A DNA stretch of 5,648 bases from Nitrospinota bacterium. Lineage in GTDB: Bacteria > Nitrospinota > Nitrospinia > Nitrospinales > VA-1. Below are positions 1 through 4,845 of this stretch, one piece after another (the first letter of the stretch is position 1; the number at the start of each line of letters is the position of its first letter). The stretch covers positions 1-5,648 of the forward strand of contig JADFGI010000213.1 of assembly GCA_022567815.1 (NCBI GenBank), written 5' to 3'. The position numbers were made by a program, and so were the translations under genes. The notes below the pieces were generated by a model. That model was given only the letters and a program-made list of their open reading frames with translations, searched no databases and was not told the origin of the DNA.

Positions 1-1006
1 TATTCAAATTTGCTTTAACAAGCCTTTTGTTTGCCGGAGTGAAATTAATTTCATTGAGTTTCATGATTTTTTTGTACTCCAGCAGACGAAGAACAACATC
101 TTCATTATTTCCAACCGTCGGCAAAATGGTCACCCTGACCTCGATCTCTTTATTACAAAACTTCAGCTTAAACTTTCCATCTTGAGGCAAGCGTCTTTCA
201 AAAATATCGAGCTTGGCCATGACTTTAATTCGGGAAACAATGCCTCGCCTGCAATGGGCCGGAAGATTTGCATAAATTTCGCAATCCCCTTCTTTTCGAA
301 AGCGAACGGCAACAGTTTTTTTCCCAAGCCCCGGTTCGATGTGGATATCGGAAACGCCGCCGAGATAGGCATCAATAATAATTTTATTGACTAAACGGAC
401 AATGCCATTGTCGCTATCATAGAGAGCGGTAGAATCATCGAACTCATCTGTCTCATCATGGTCCAAATACCCATTTTCTCTATCTATAGAAACCAAAAGT
501 GAGGAAACGTTTTCATTTCTATTTACAAGAACAGGTTCTTCCTTGAGTAATTTTCCCATATTCAGGAAATCCATAATATCGGCCTTTAATCCAACCCTGA
601 ACTGAATTTCCTTTTTCGTAAAAGCCTGCTTGACTCCTTGGACTTTCTCTATATCCATCGGATCATCAATAAGCACTACGGCTAAATTTGAATCGTTTTG
701 AACAGGAACCCAACAGTTTTTAGTAAGAAATTTCAGGTTGAGTCCTGAAAAATTATCCTGTGAAAACAGAATGGACTCGTTATACCCGTAATAAGGAATC
801 TGGTAATATTTCTCCAGGGACCGGCCTATTTCCTCTCGTGATAGGCCAAAGTCGTTCAAGAAAATTTTTTCAATATCGATGCGCTTCTTCTGGCTCTTGA
901 TCAAGACCCCTTTCAACTCACCCGGATCCATTAATCCGCTATTGACCAGGTAACTGTACTTTTTTACACTGCTTTTCATCGCGGTAATATCGACGGTCGC
1001 ATTCAT
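1..1006 (-). CDS. PilB/GspE-type pilus assembly or type II secretion ATPase, N-terminal 335 residues (3' end outside window)
   Basis: This is the cytoplasmic hexameric ATPase family that powers assembly of type IV pili or type II pseudopili. The frame is open from an ATG at 1006 to the left edge. Residues about 24-150 resemble the GspE/MshE N-terminal domain, in two pieces: a helical part (GVLIKSQKKRIDIEKIFLND) and a part around LAVVLIDDPMDIEKV. An acidic linker follows (about 174-200). The core starts near residue 202 (IVRLVNKIIIDAYLGG), with the SDIHIEP motif at 219-225 and the arginine-rich LDIFERRLPQDGKF at 266-279, both diagnostic of this family. DVVLRLL then leads towards Walker A, which should lie just past the edge. 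Family members are usually about 560-600 residues, so roughly 60% is visible. The start is fixed by AGGAGG 5 bases upstream. The pilin stop is 10 bases before the ATG, so the two are co-transcribed. Whether it is PilB or GspE cannot be decided here. Confidence 0.93.
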   Translation of the reverse strand, partial: MNATVDITAMKSSVKKYSYLVNSGLMDPGELKGVLIKSQKKRIDIEKIFLNDFGLSREEIGRSLEKYYQIPYYGYNESILFSQDNFSGLNLKFLTKNCWVPVQNDSNLAVVLIDDPMDIEKVQGVKQAFTKKEIQFRVGLKADIMDFLNMGKLLKEEPVLVNRNENVSSLLVSIDRENGYLDHDETDEFDDSTALYDSDNGIVRLVNKIIIDAYLGGVSDIHIEPGLGKKTVAVRFRKEGDCEIYANLPAHCRRGIVSRIKVMAKLDIFERRLPQDGKFKLKFCNKEIEVRVTILPTVGNNEDVVLRLLEYKKIMKLNEINFTPANKRLVKANLN

Positions 1007-1011
1007 TACTT

Positions 1012-1017
1012 CCTCCT
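1012..1017 (-). promoter_or_regulatory. Ribosome binding site of the ATPase gene
   Basis: AGGAGG lies 5 bases before the ATG at 1006. It abuts the TGA of the pilin gene (1019-1017) and shares one base with it. This tight junction supports a single transcript and fixes the ATPase start. Confidence 0.8.
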
Positions 1018-1552
1018 CATTGTGAGAGTGGACCACCAGGTGATGATGGACCGCCAGGTGAAGATGGTTTGCCCGGTGGCGATGAATTTCCCGGAGACGA
1101 TGGACCGCCAGGTGGCGATGAATTGCCCGGGGACGATGGACCGCCAGGTGAGGGGGACTGTGGCGCCTCACTGATAATTCCTAATGTATTTATGAAAATT
1201 TTTTTGTTGGTATTGTAAAGATGCGCCCCGGTTCCGGAAAAAGTCCATTCATTTCCAGAAACTGCTACCTTAACCTTGGACGACTGCCTATACCCGTATG
1301 TAGTTGAATTCAAAAAATTAACAGCGCACTCCTCGCCGGACCCCTTGTCAACCCAAAGGACCTTGCAAGCTACATACACGTTATGCAAGTTGACCCTGGT
1401 ATCTAAATCGTAAAATCTCTCTTTGAAATATTTTAAATTTGGCATGGCTATATAAGCCAGAATGCTAATGATACTGACAACAATCAGCAACTCAATCATG
1501 CTGAACCCCTTCTGGCTGAATTTTGTTTTGATGGGGACATGGTTTGTTTCAT
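1017..1552 (-). CDS. Type IV prepilin with Pro/Gly/Ser repeat tail; leader out of frame (probable one-base deletion)
   Basis: This is a pilin or pseudopilin subunit that would be cleaved by prepilin peptidase and built into a pilus by the downstream ATPase. The main frame contains the class III signal KGFSMIELLIVVSIISILAY. Cleavage is expected between G and F, Glu sits at mature position 5, and the hydrophobic helix continues to about MPNLKYF. A globular part follows with two cysteines (C45 and C58 counted from the ATG at 1499), then the repeat tail. The ATG at 1499 lies inside the signal, after the cleavage site, so it cannot be the normal start. The pilin frame continues upstream to a TAA at 1565-1563 without ATG, GTG or TTG. 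The ATGs at 1552 and 1540 are one base out of frame. Adding one A to the A-run at 1524-1521 would give the leader MKQTMSPSKQKFSQKG, a normal prepilin leader. Either a sequencing or assembly error, a real frameshift mutation, or unusual initiation explains this. Coordinates use the ATG at 1552; the uninterrupted frame alone is 1017-1499. Confidence 0.82.
1020..1145 (-). repeat. Seven tandem 18-bp units coding Pro/Gly/Ser hexapeptides in the pilin tail
   Basis: The last 42 residues of the pilin are seven consecutive hexapeptides: GGPSSP, GNSSPP, GGPSSP, GNSSPP, GKPSSP, GGPSSP, GGPLSQ. The first four form two copies of a 12-residue (36-bp) unit. Compared base by base, several differences between copies are synonymous (TCC/TCT, GGC/GGA). 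The spacing of glycine is not a strict Gly-X-Y pattern, so it is not a true collagen repeat. A flexible, Ser-rich, possibly glycosylated tail is an inference. Confidence 0.85.
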
Positions 1553-1671
1553 CGGTTGATGGTTAATTTGGAAACCATCAATTCTTTCAATTCGAATTTC
1601 GACAACATGATTTGTTCCAATCCGCTAAATTTTTGAGGTTCTGCAGTCCTAGAGATTATTGCTTCATTCAC
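1549..1671 (-). CDS. Candidate 40-residue small protein upstream of the pilin
   Basis: The frame opens with GTG at 1671, which overlaps the stop of the preceding membrane peptide (TGA at 1666-1664). It ends with TGA at 1551-1549, which overlaps the ATG at 1552 as ATGA. The product would begin MNEAIISRTAEPQKFSG and end in a Lys/Glu/Leu-rich stretch, LSKFELKELMVSKLTINR, likely helical. There is no good ribosome binding site for the GTG. An internal ATG at 1608 would give 19 residues. The product is not recognised. Support comes from the open frame, its place inside the sigma-54 transcript and the overlap geometry only; chance occurrence is quite possible in 120 bases. Confidence 0.35.
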   Translation of the reverse strand: MNEAIISRTAEPQKFSGLEQIMLSKFELKELMVSKLTINR

Positions 1672-1765
1672 CAAGAAGCTGTAAAAACTCACGAATTTGA
1701 TATCCAATTTTCCAAGTAAGACCTAATATGCCTAATATGATTAAACCTGCGATTAAAGTTTTTAT
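1664..1765 (-). CDS. Candidate 33-residue single-pass membrane peptide with an ATA start
   Basis: From ATA at 1765 to TGA at 1666-1664 the frame encodes a peptide whose residues 4-18 (LIAGLIILGILGLTW) form a clear membrane helix, followed by the positively charged KIGYQIR and an amphipathic end. AAGGAGG sits exactly 7 bases upstream of the ATA, the ideal place for a start codon. The frame has no ATG, GTG or TTG between its upstream stop (TAG) and that point. So the gene either uses a rare ATA start or has lost an ATG by one substitution. It is the first cistron-like frame after the sigma-54 promoter. The product family is not recognised; a small membrane protein linked to pilus assembly would be an inference from position. 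Confidence 0.45.
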   Translation of the reverse strand: MKTLIAGLIILGILGLTWKIGYQIREFLQLLGE

Positions 1766-1772
1766 TTGATAG

Positions 1773-1779
1773 CCTCCTT
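1773..1779 (-). promoter_or_regulatory. Strong Shine-Dalgarno sequence with no ATG behind it
   Basis: AAGGAGG is a near-perfect ribosome binding site about 35 bases downstream of the predicted sigma-54 transcript start. The codon at optimal spacing (7 bases) is ATA at 1765, which opens the membrane-peptide frame. A possible 10-residue leader (ATG at 1794 to TAA at 1764-1762) runs across it and would end overlapping the ATA. Confidence 0.6.
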
Positions 1780-1821
1780 GTAACCCCTTAACATTTGTTT
1801 CGACACTCTAGTTATCTAAAT

Positions 1822-1837
1822 AGCAAGGCCCGTGCCA
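1822..1837 (-). promoter_or_regulatory. Sigma-54 (-24/-12) promoter of the pilin operon
   Basis: On the minus strand the sequence reads TGGCACGGGCCTTGCT. This matches the sigma-54 consensus TGGCACG-N4-TTGC(A/T) in every fixed position, and the invariant GG and GC are exactly 10 bases apart. Transcription should start about 12 bases past the GC, near 1811, and run leftwards through the small frames, the pilin and the ATPase. Sigma-54 promoters need an enhancer-binding activator; for type IV pilins this is commonly PilR, but no activator gene is in the window. Confidence 0.85.
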
Positions 1838-1882
1838 TTCGTTAACTTATTAGTTTTTAAATGGTTATGGTTTTTAAGGCTT

Positions 1883-1896
1883 TCTCAGTTCTGAGA
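1883..1896. promoter_or_regulatory. Palindrome TCTCAGTTCTGAGA, possible activator-binding site
   Basis: Two perfect 6-base arms are separated by 2 bases. The centre is about 78 bases upstream of the predicted sigma-54 transcript start, a position used by some enhancer-binding proteins, although 100-150 bases is more usual. There is only one such site visible, and no match to a named consensus is claimed. Confidence 0.3.
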
Positions 1897-2031
1897 TTGA
1901 AATCAAAAATGAAATACGCTTGGATCGGTTGTGAGACAAGGGAAATGGGTAATAAGCATGGTTTGGATAAGGAGCGGACGCACCCCCTTCACAGCTCTAG
2001 TCAATCAACGACAGTCCTGGGTCTGAACGCT

Positions 2032-2054
2032 AAAAAACGCCTATTCCTGATAGG
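2032..2054 (-). terminator. Weak intrinsic-terminator-like hairpin, leftward
   Basis: On the minus strand CCTAT and ATAGG can pair around the 5-base loop CAGGA, followed after CG by six T residues. The stem is only 5 bp, so termination may be poor. It would end transcripts arriving from the right, including read-through from the insertion sequence, before they reach the pilin promoter. Confidence 0.35.
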
Positions 2055-2152
2055 AACTCAAGGGCCATTGGCATCTATAGGTCATCACAATAAAAAGGGG
2101 GGATTCAGTAGGGAAGAAAGTTTAACATTCCGATCATTTAACAATACAATAG

Positions 2153-2177
2153 TGATCCTGCCCCATATTAGTGGACA
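2153..2177 (+). repeat. IS3-element terminal inverted repeat, transposase 3' end
   Basis: It begins TGATCCTGCCCC and ends AGTGGACA. It pairs with 3378-3402 at 20 of 25 positions; the mismatches are one base near the tip and four in the AT-rich middle. The orfB stop codon is only 5 bases inside it. Confidence 0.88.
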
Positions 2178-2182
2178 GTTAA

Positions 2183-3043
2183 TTAAGCCGCAAACTTTTT
2201 CTCAAAGTCTGCGGGGCTGAGATAGCCAAGGTACGAATGACGGCGTTCTCGATTGTAAAACACTTCGATGTATTCAAAAATATTCGCCTTTGCTTCCCGA
2301 CGGGTATCGTATAGTTTTCCGTGAATCAACTCCACCTTCAAGGTGTGGAAGAAGCTTTCCGCCACGGCGTTATCCCAGCAGTCTCCCTTCCGGCTCATGC
2401 TACACCGGATTGTATGAGCCTTTAACAAGTCTTGAAACTCGGCGCTGGCGTATTGAACGCCCCGGTCGGAATGATGGACCAGCCCTGACTCCACACACCC
2501 ACTTTTAACCGCCATGTTTAAAGAATCGATGGTCAACTGCCGGGTGATCCATCGATCCATCGCCCAACCGACAACCTTGCGGTGGAACAAGTCCAGCGTT
2601 ACCGCCAGATACAGCCAACCTTCCTGCGTCGGGATATACGTTATATCAGATACCCAGCATTGCCCAGGTTCGGAAACTGTAAAATTCCTCTGCAATAGAT
2701 TCTTGGCGACTGGATAAGAGTGGGCAGAGTTGGTCGTTACCCTGAACTTCTTTTTATGTTTGGAAACGATTTCATGCTGACGCATCAGACGGGCCACGCG
2801 ATGTCTGCCGCAGACATGGCCGTTATCATTCAACTCCGCATGGATGCGCGGACTGCCGTAAGCTTTTCTGCTCTTCTGATGAGCCACTTTGATTTCCATC
2901 AGTAATCGCCGGTTCTCTTGACTGCGGGCGCTCTCAGAACGGTTCAGCCAGGCATAGAACCCGCTTCTGCCCACCTCCAGTGTCCGGCACATCAAACCCA
3001 CTGGAAACGCCTCACGATGATCCCGGATAAACACATATCTCAT
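2183..3043 (-). CDS. IS3-family transposase OrfB, DDE integrase domain
   Basis: This is the catalytic part of the transposase, normally made as an OrfAB fusion by frameshifting. Over 286 residues it shows the HTH_21-type segment near 61-71 (AYGSPRIHAEL), then the retroviral-integrase fold. The catalytic residues are D133 (WVSDITYIPT), D193 (HHSDRGVQYAS) and E229 (WDNAVAESFFHTLK). D193 and E229 are separated by 35 residues, the DD(35)E spacing. The C-terminal YNRERRHSYLGYLSP motif is typical of IS3 transposases. Its ATG overlaps the orfA TGA as ATGA. The frame is also open upstream to the A7 slippery site, so the -1 product reads through SGGYLLEGFP into this protein. Nothing is truncated. Confidence 0.96.
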   Translation of the reverse strand: MRYVFIRDHREAFPVGLMCRTLEVGRSGFYAWLNRSESARSQENRRLLMEIKVAHQKSRKAYGSPRIHAELNDNGHVCGRHRVARLMRQHEIVSKHKKKFRVTTNSAHSYPVAKNLLQRNFTVSEPGQCWVSDITYIPTQEGWLYLAVTLDLFHRKVVGWAMDRWITRQLTIDSLNMAVKSGCVESGLVHHSDRGVQYASAEFQDLLKAHTIRCSMSRKGDCWDNAVAESFFHTLKVELIHGKLYDTRREAKANIFEYIEVFYNRERRHSYLGYLSPADFEKKFAA

Positions 3044-3336
3044 AGGGAATCCTTCGAGAAGATAGCCGCCGCTTTTTTTAATATGTCACGCTCCATGCGC
3101 AGAACTTCATTCTCCCGCTTTAATCGGCGCAACTCAGCATCCTCGGGACTCAAACGGCCTTTGCCGGGAAATGGATCTATCTTGCCTTCCGCGTATTTCT
3201 TTTTCCAACGGTCAAGAGAATTGACGCCGACTCCAAGTTCGCGAGACACTTCCGCCGTGCCCCTGCCTTCCTCTACTATTAATCGAACCGCTTCTACTTT
3301 AAATTCTTTCGTGAACTTCCTGCGCTTTTTTACCAT
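3040..3336 (-). CDS. IS3-family transposase OrfA, helix-turn-helix protein
   Basis: OrfA binds the element ends and, when translated alone, usually regulates transposition. The 98 residues contain a basic N-terminus (MVKKRRKFTKEFKVEAVRLI), a helix-turn-helix at about 27-47 (TAEVSRELGVGVNSLDRW) and a leucine-zipper-like coiled coil at about 69-88 (LRRLKRENEVLRMERDILKK) used for dimer formation. I chose the ATG at 3336 because GGAGG lies 7 bases upstream and family members start with this basic segment. A longer start at 3384 would begin inside the terminal inverted repeat and is unlikely. Confidence 0.93.
   Translation of the reverse strand: MVKKRRKFTKEFKVEAVRLIVEEGRGTAEVSRELGVGVNSLDRWKKKYAEGKIDPFPGKGRLSPEDAELRRLKRENEVLRMERDILKKAAAIFSKDSL
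3073..3079 (-). promoter_or_regulatory. A7 programmed -1 ribosomal frameshift site (orfA to orfB)
   Basis: On the minus strand the orfA codons TTA AAA AAA GCG give the slippery heptamer A AAA AAA followed by G. A -1 slip there enters the orfB frame, which is open from this point to the orfB ATG 30 bases later. This is the usual way IS3 elements make the OrfAB transposase. Confidence 0.8.
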
Positions 3337-3377
3337 AGGAACACCTCCGAAAATGATTATATTCATCACTTTCTTTG

Positions 3378-3402
3378 TGTCCACTTTTTCGGGGCAAGAT
3401 CA
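3378..3402 (-). repeat. IS3-element terminal inverted repeat, transposase 5' end
   Basis: On the minus strand it begins TGATCTTGCCCC and ends AGTGGACA, matching 2153-2177 at 20 of 25 positions. The orfA start at 3336 is about 40 bases inside, leaving room for the element's own promoter. Confidence 0.88.
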
Positions 3403-3520
3403 CTATTTAAAACAATAAGTTAAATAAAAATTGGCCTTGCGCCGGGTGGTGGCGCCTGTTAATATAAGCGTATATAACGCTAAATAATTCAATGGGATCG
3501 ACCATTTCCTGGAGCCGGTT
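3403..3520. other. Short intergenic region with two inverted repeats upstream of the diguanylate cyclase gene
   Basis: Two small inverted repeats are visible: GCGCC/GGCGC (3439-3443 with 3451-3455, 7-base loop) and AGCGT/ACGCT (3467-3471 with 3477-3481, AT-only loop). Neither is followed by a T-run on the plus strand. They could be an operator or an mRNA structure ahead of the cyclase gene; no known regulator site is recognised. Confidence 0.35.
3511..3514 (+). promoter_or_regulatory. Ribosome binding site selecting a GTG start
   Basis: GGAG lies 6 bases before the GTG at 3521. The upstream ATG at 3492 is in another frame. This supports GTG initiation of the diguanylate cyclase. Confidence 0.6.
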
Positions 3521-4777
3521 GTGCCGCAATCAAAAAAAACCTACGGGGTATACTTTCTGGCCAGTTTGTTACCTGCCGCTATGTTTTTTCTGCCTTCCTT
3601 TGGGCCGCGGCTGATACTGCATGAAACTGTTTTAGAGGTCCTGCCATTGATCCCCTATCTGGGGTTTGCCCTAGCGGGCATCCTGGGGTGGAGGCTCAAC
3701 CAGACGCGGATATTGTTGACGGCCCTGCTGTTTTTGGGGACTTGTTATGTGATGGTGCATCCCGCCCTTTTCCTTGCATTGAAAATTGGCAAGCTGGAAA
3801 TGAACCAGATCCTCTGTATCGGGATCCCCATCATGCTAGCGGTGACATTTATCGCCAAGGAGAGCCAGGCGTTCAGGTTGCGGTCATTGTTCCGCGTCTT
3901 GCTTTTGCTGACGCCGCTTGTTTTGCTTACTGGCTGGTTCTTGTTTAGCCCAGACAGTTTTCGAAAAATGGCCGGGCGCGATTTTTTCCCGTTAGGCAGT
4001 TTTTTAATCATCCCGCAGATGTCTTTCTTTTCCATTTCAATATTGGGGTTCATCGCCGTCCTTTCCACGGATGATAAAATAAAGCCATTTATACTCGCCA
4101 CGGTGATCACACTCATCCCGTTTCTGAGCGCGGCGCAGGTCGGCATGTCCAGCGGAGTGGAGGAGGGACTGATGGCCACTCATACGCTGGCGGCTTTTTC
4201 CATCGCTTCTTTCATACATCTGCACGCCATTTTCAGGATGTACTGGCAAAGGGTCTATATTGACGAACTCACGCAAATTCCTAACCGCCGGGCGTTGGAC
4301 GAACACTTGCAGACCCTGTCGGGGAATTATATGGTCGCTATGATGGACATCGACCATTTCAAAAAATTCAACGACACATACGGACATGACGAAGGCGATA
4401 ACGTGCTCAGAATGGTGGGAAAAAGCCTCAGCAATGACATGGGAAACGCTTTCCGTTACGGCGGCGAGGAGTTCTTCGCCGTGTTCGAGGGACGCGATTG
4501 CAATAACGCTTTCTCAGTCGCCGACCAGGCCAGGAAAAAGCTGGCCGGGAGAGAATTTTTCATCCGCCTCCCGCAAAAAGCGAGAAAAACAACCTCTGAA
4601 AAACAACGCGGAAAGGTTAAATCAAAAATGAAAAGGGTCCGCGTGACGGTCAGTATCGGGTTAGCGCGTTCGGGCGGCGCCGACCAGACCCCCGCCGCAG
4701 TCATGAAGTCAGCGGACGAAGCCCTCTATAAGGCCAAAGGCCAGGGCAGAAACTGTGTGGTCGTTAATGGCGAGTGA
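3521..4777 (+). CDS. Membrane-anchored GGDEF diguanylate cyclase
   Basis: This protein would make cyclic di-GMP from two GTP at the inner membrane. Of its 418 residues the first 240 hold about seven or eight hydrophobic segments (roughly 10-27, 42-57, 62-88, 95-112, 122-142, 158-182, 188-206, 220-238), probably a membrane sensor of unknown ligand. The GGDEF domain follows: DELTQIPNRRAL at 248-259, the metal and substrate motif MDIDHFKKFNDTYGHDEGD at 275-293, the active-site signature GGEEF at 314-318, SIG at 378-380 and YKAKGQGRN at 403-411. All catalytic positions look intact. The RxxD inhibitory site expected before GGEEF is absent (the stretch reads SNDMGNAFRY). A basic, low-complexity insert lies at about 350-373, before the VTVSIG strand; similar inserts exist in some GGDEF proteins. 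Translation starts at GTG. The lipid kinase follows 68 bases later on the same strand. Confidence 0.95.
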   Translation: MPQSKKTYGVYFLASLLPAAMFFLPSFGPRLILHETVLEVLPLIPYLGFALAGILGWRLNQTRILLTALLFLGTCYVMVHPALFLALKIGKLEMNQILCIGIPIMLAVTFIAKESQAFRLRSLFRVLLLLTPLVLLTGWFLFSPDSFRKMAGRDFFPLGSFLIIPQMSFFSISILGFIAVLSTDDKIKPFILATVITLIPFLSAAQVGMSSGVEEGLMATHTLAAFSIASFIHLHAIFRMYWQRVYIDELTQIPNRRALDEHLQTLSGNYMVAMMDIDHFKKFNDTYGHDEGDNVLRMVGKSLSNDMGNAFRYGGEEFFAVFEGRDCNNAFSVADQARKKLAGREFFIRLPQKARKTTSEKQRGKVKSKMKRVRVTVSIGLARSGGADQTPAAVMKSADEALYKAKGQGRNCVVVNGE

Positions 4778-4845
4778 TTGGGGGCAGACGCTTGTCCTGG
4801 TCAATAATTTATAGCGAACCTTCCATCTCTTATTCCTGATTATTT

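Larger units (their letters stand above)
1838..2152. other. Gene-free region between the pilin promoter and the insertion sequence
   Basis: No frame on either strand looks coding. A 119-codon open frame on the plus strand (1861-2220) has no recognisable domain, no ribosome binding site and runs into the inverted repeat and orfB end of the insertion sequence, so it is not called. The stretch holds a 14-base palindrome, a terminator-like hairpin and otherwise nothing recognised. It may be the upstream control region of the sigma-54 promoter plus remnants of a gene that once lay further right. Confidence 0.6.
2153..3402 (-). mobile_element. Complete IS3-family insertion sequence (1250 bp)
   Basis: The element runs from TGATCCTGCCCC at the left to GGGGCAAGATCA at the right, the TG...CA ends usual for the IS3 family. 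The 25-base terminal inverted repeats match at 20 positions. It carries orfA and orfB on the minus strand with a frameshift signal between them, and all catalytic residues are present, so it may be active. Its length is normal for the family. No direct target duplication is evident: the flanks are AATAG on the left and CTATT on the right, which extend the inverted repeat instead. Confidence 0.9.

Noticed and set aside
163..394. Two open frames of 70 codons, one on each strand
   Set aside because: Both are shadows of the ATPase gene, whose real frame carries SDIHIEP and ERRLPQDG motifs across this interval.
1020..1145. True collagen-like Gly-X-Y domain in the pilin tail
   Set aside because: Glycine does not occur at every third residue; the repeat is a Pro/Gly/Ser hexapeptide, which would not form a collagen triple helix.
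1861..2220. 119-codon plus-strand open frame between the promoter and the insertion sequence
   Set aside because: It has no ribosome binding site and no recognisable domain, and it crosses the terminal inverted repeat and the end of orfB.
2290..3418. Several plus-strand open frames across the insertion sequence
   Set aside because: They lie antisense to orfA and orfB, which have clear family motifs; none of the plus-strand products is recognisable.
3431..3446. Sigma-54-like sequence TTGGCCTTGCGCCGGG on the plus strand
   Set aside because: The bases 10 positions after the GG are not GC, so the essential -12 element is missing.
3437..3468. Sigma-70-like promoter before the cyclase gene (TTGCGC with TAATAT at 17 bases, or TATAAG at 20)
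   Set aside because: The pairing with normal spacing matches the consensus weakly, and the better -10 has too long a spacer; it cannot be supported from sequence alone.
3745..4704. Minus-strand and alternative-frame open frames inside the cyclase region
   Set aside because: They overlap the membrane and GGDEF coding sequence, show no domains and reflect its codon bias.
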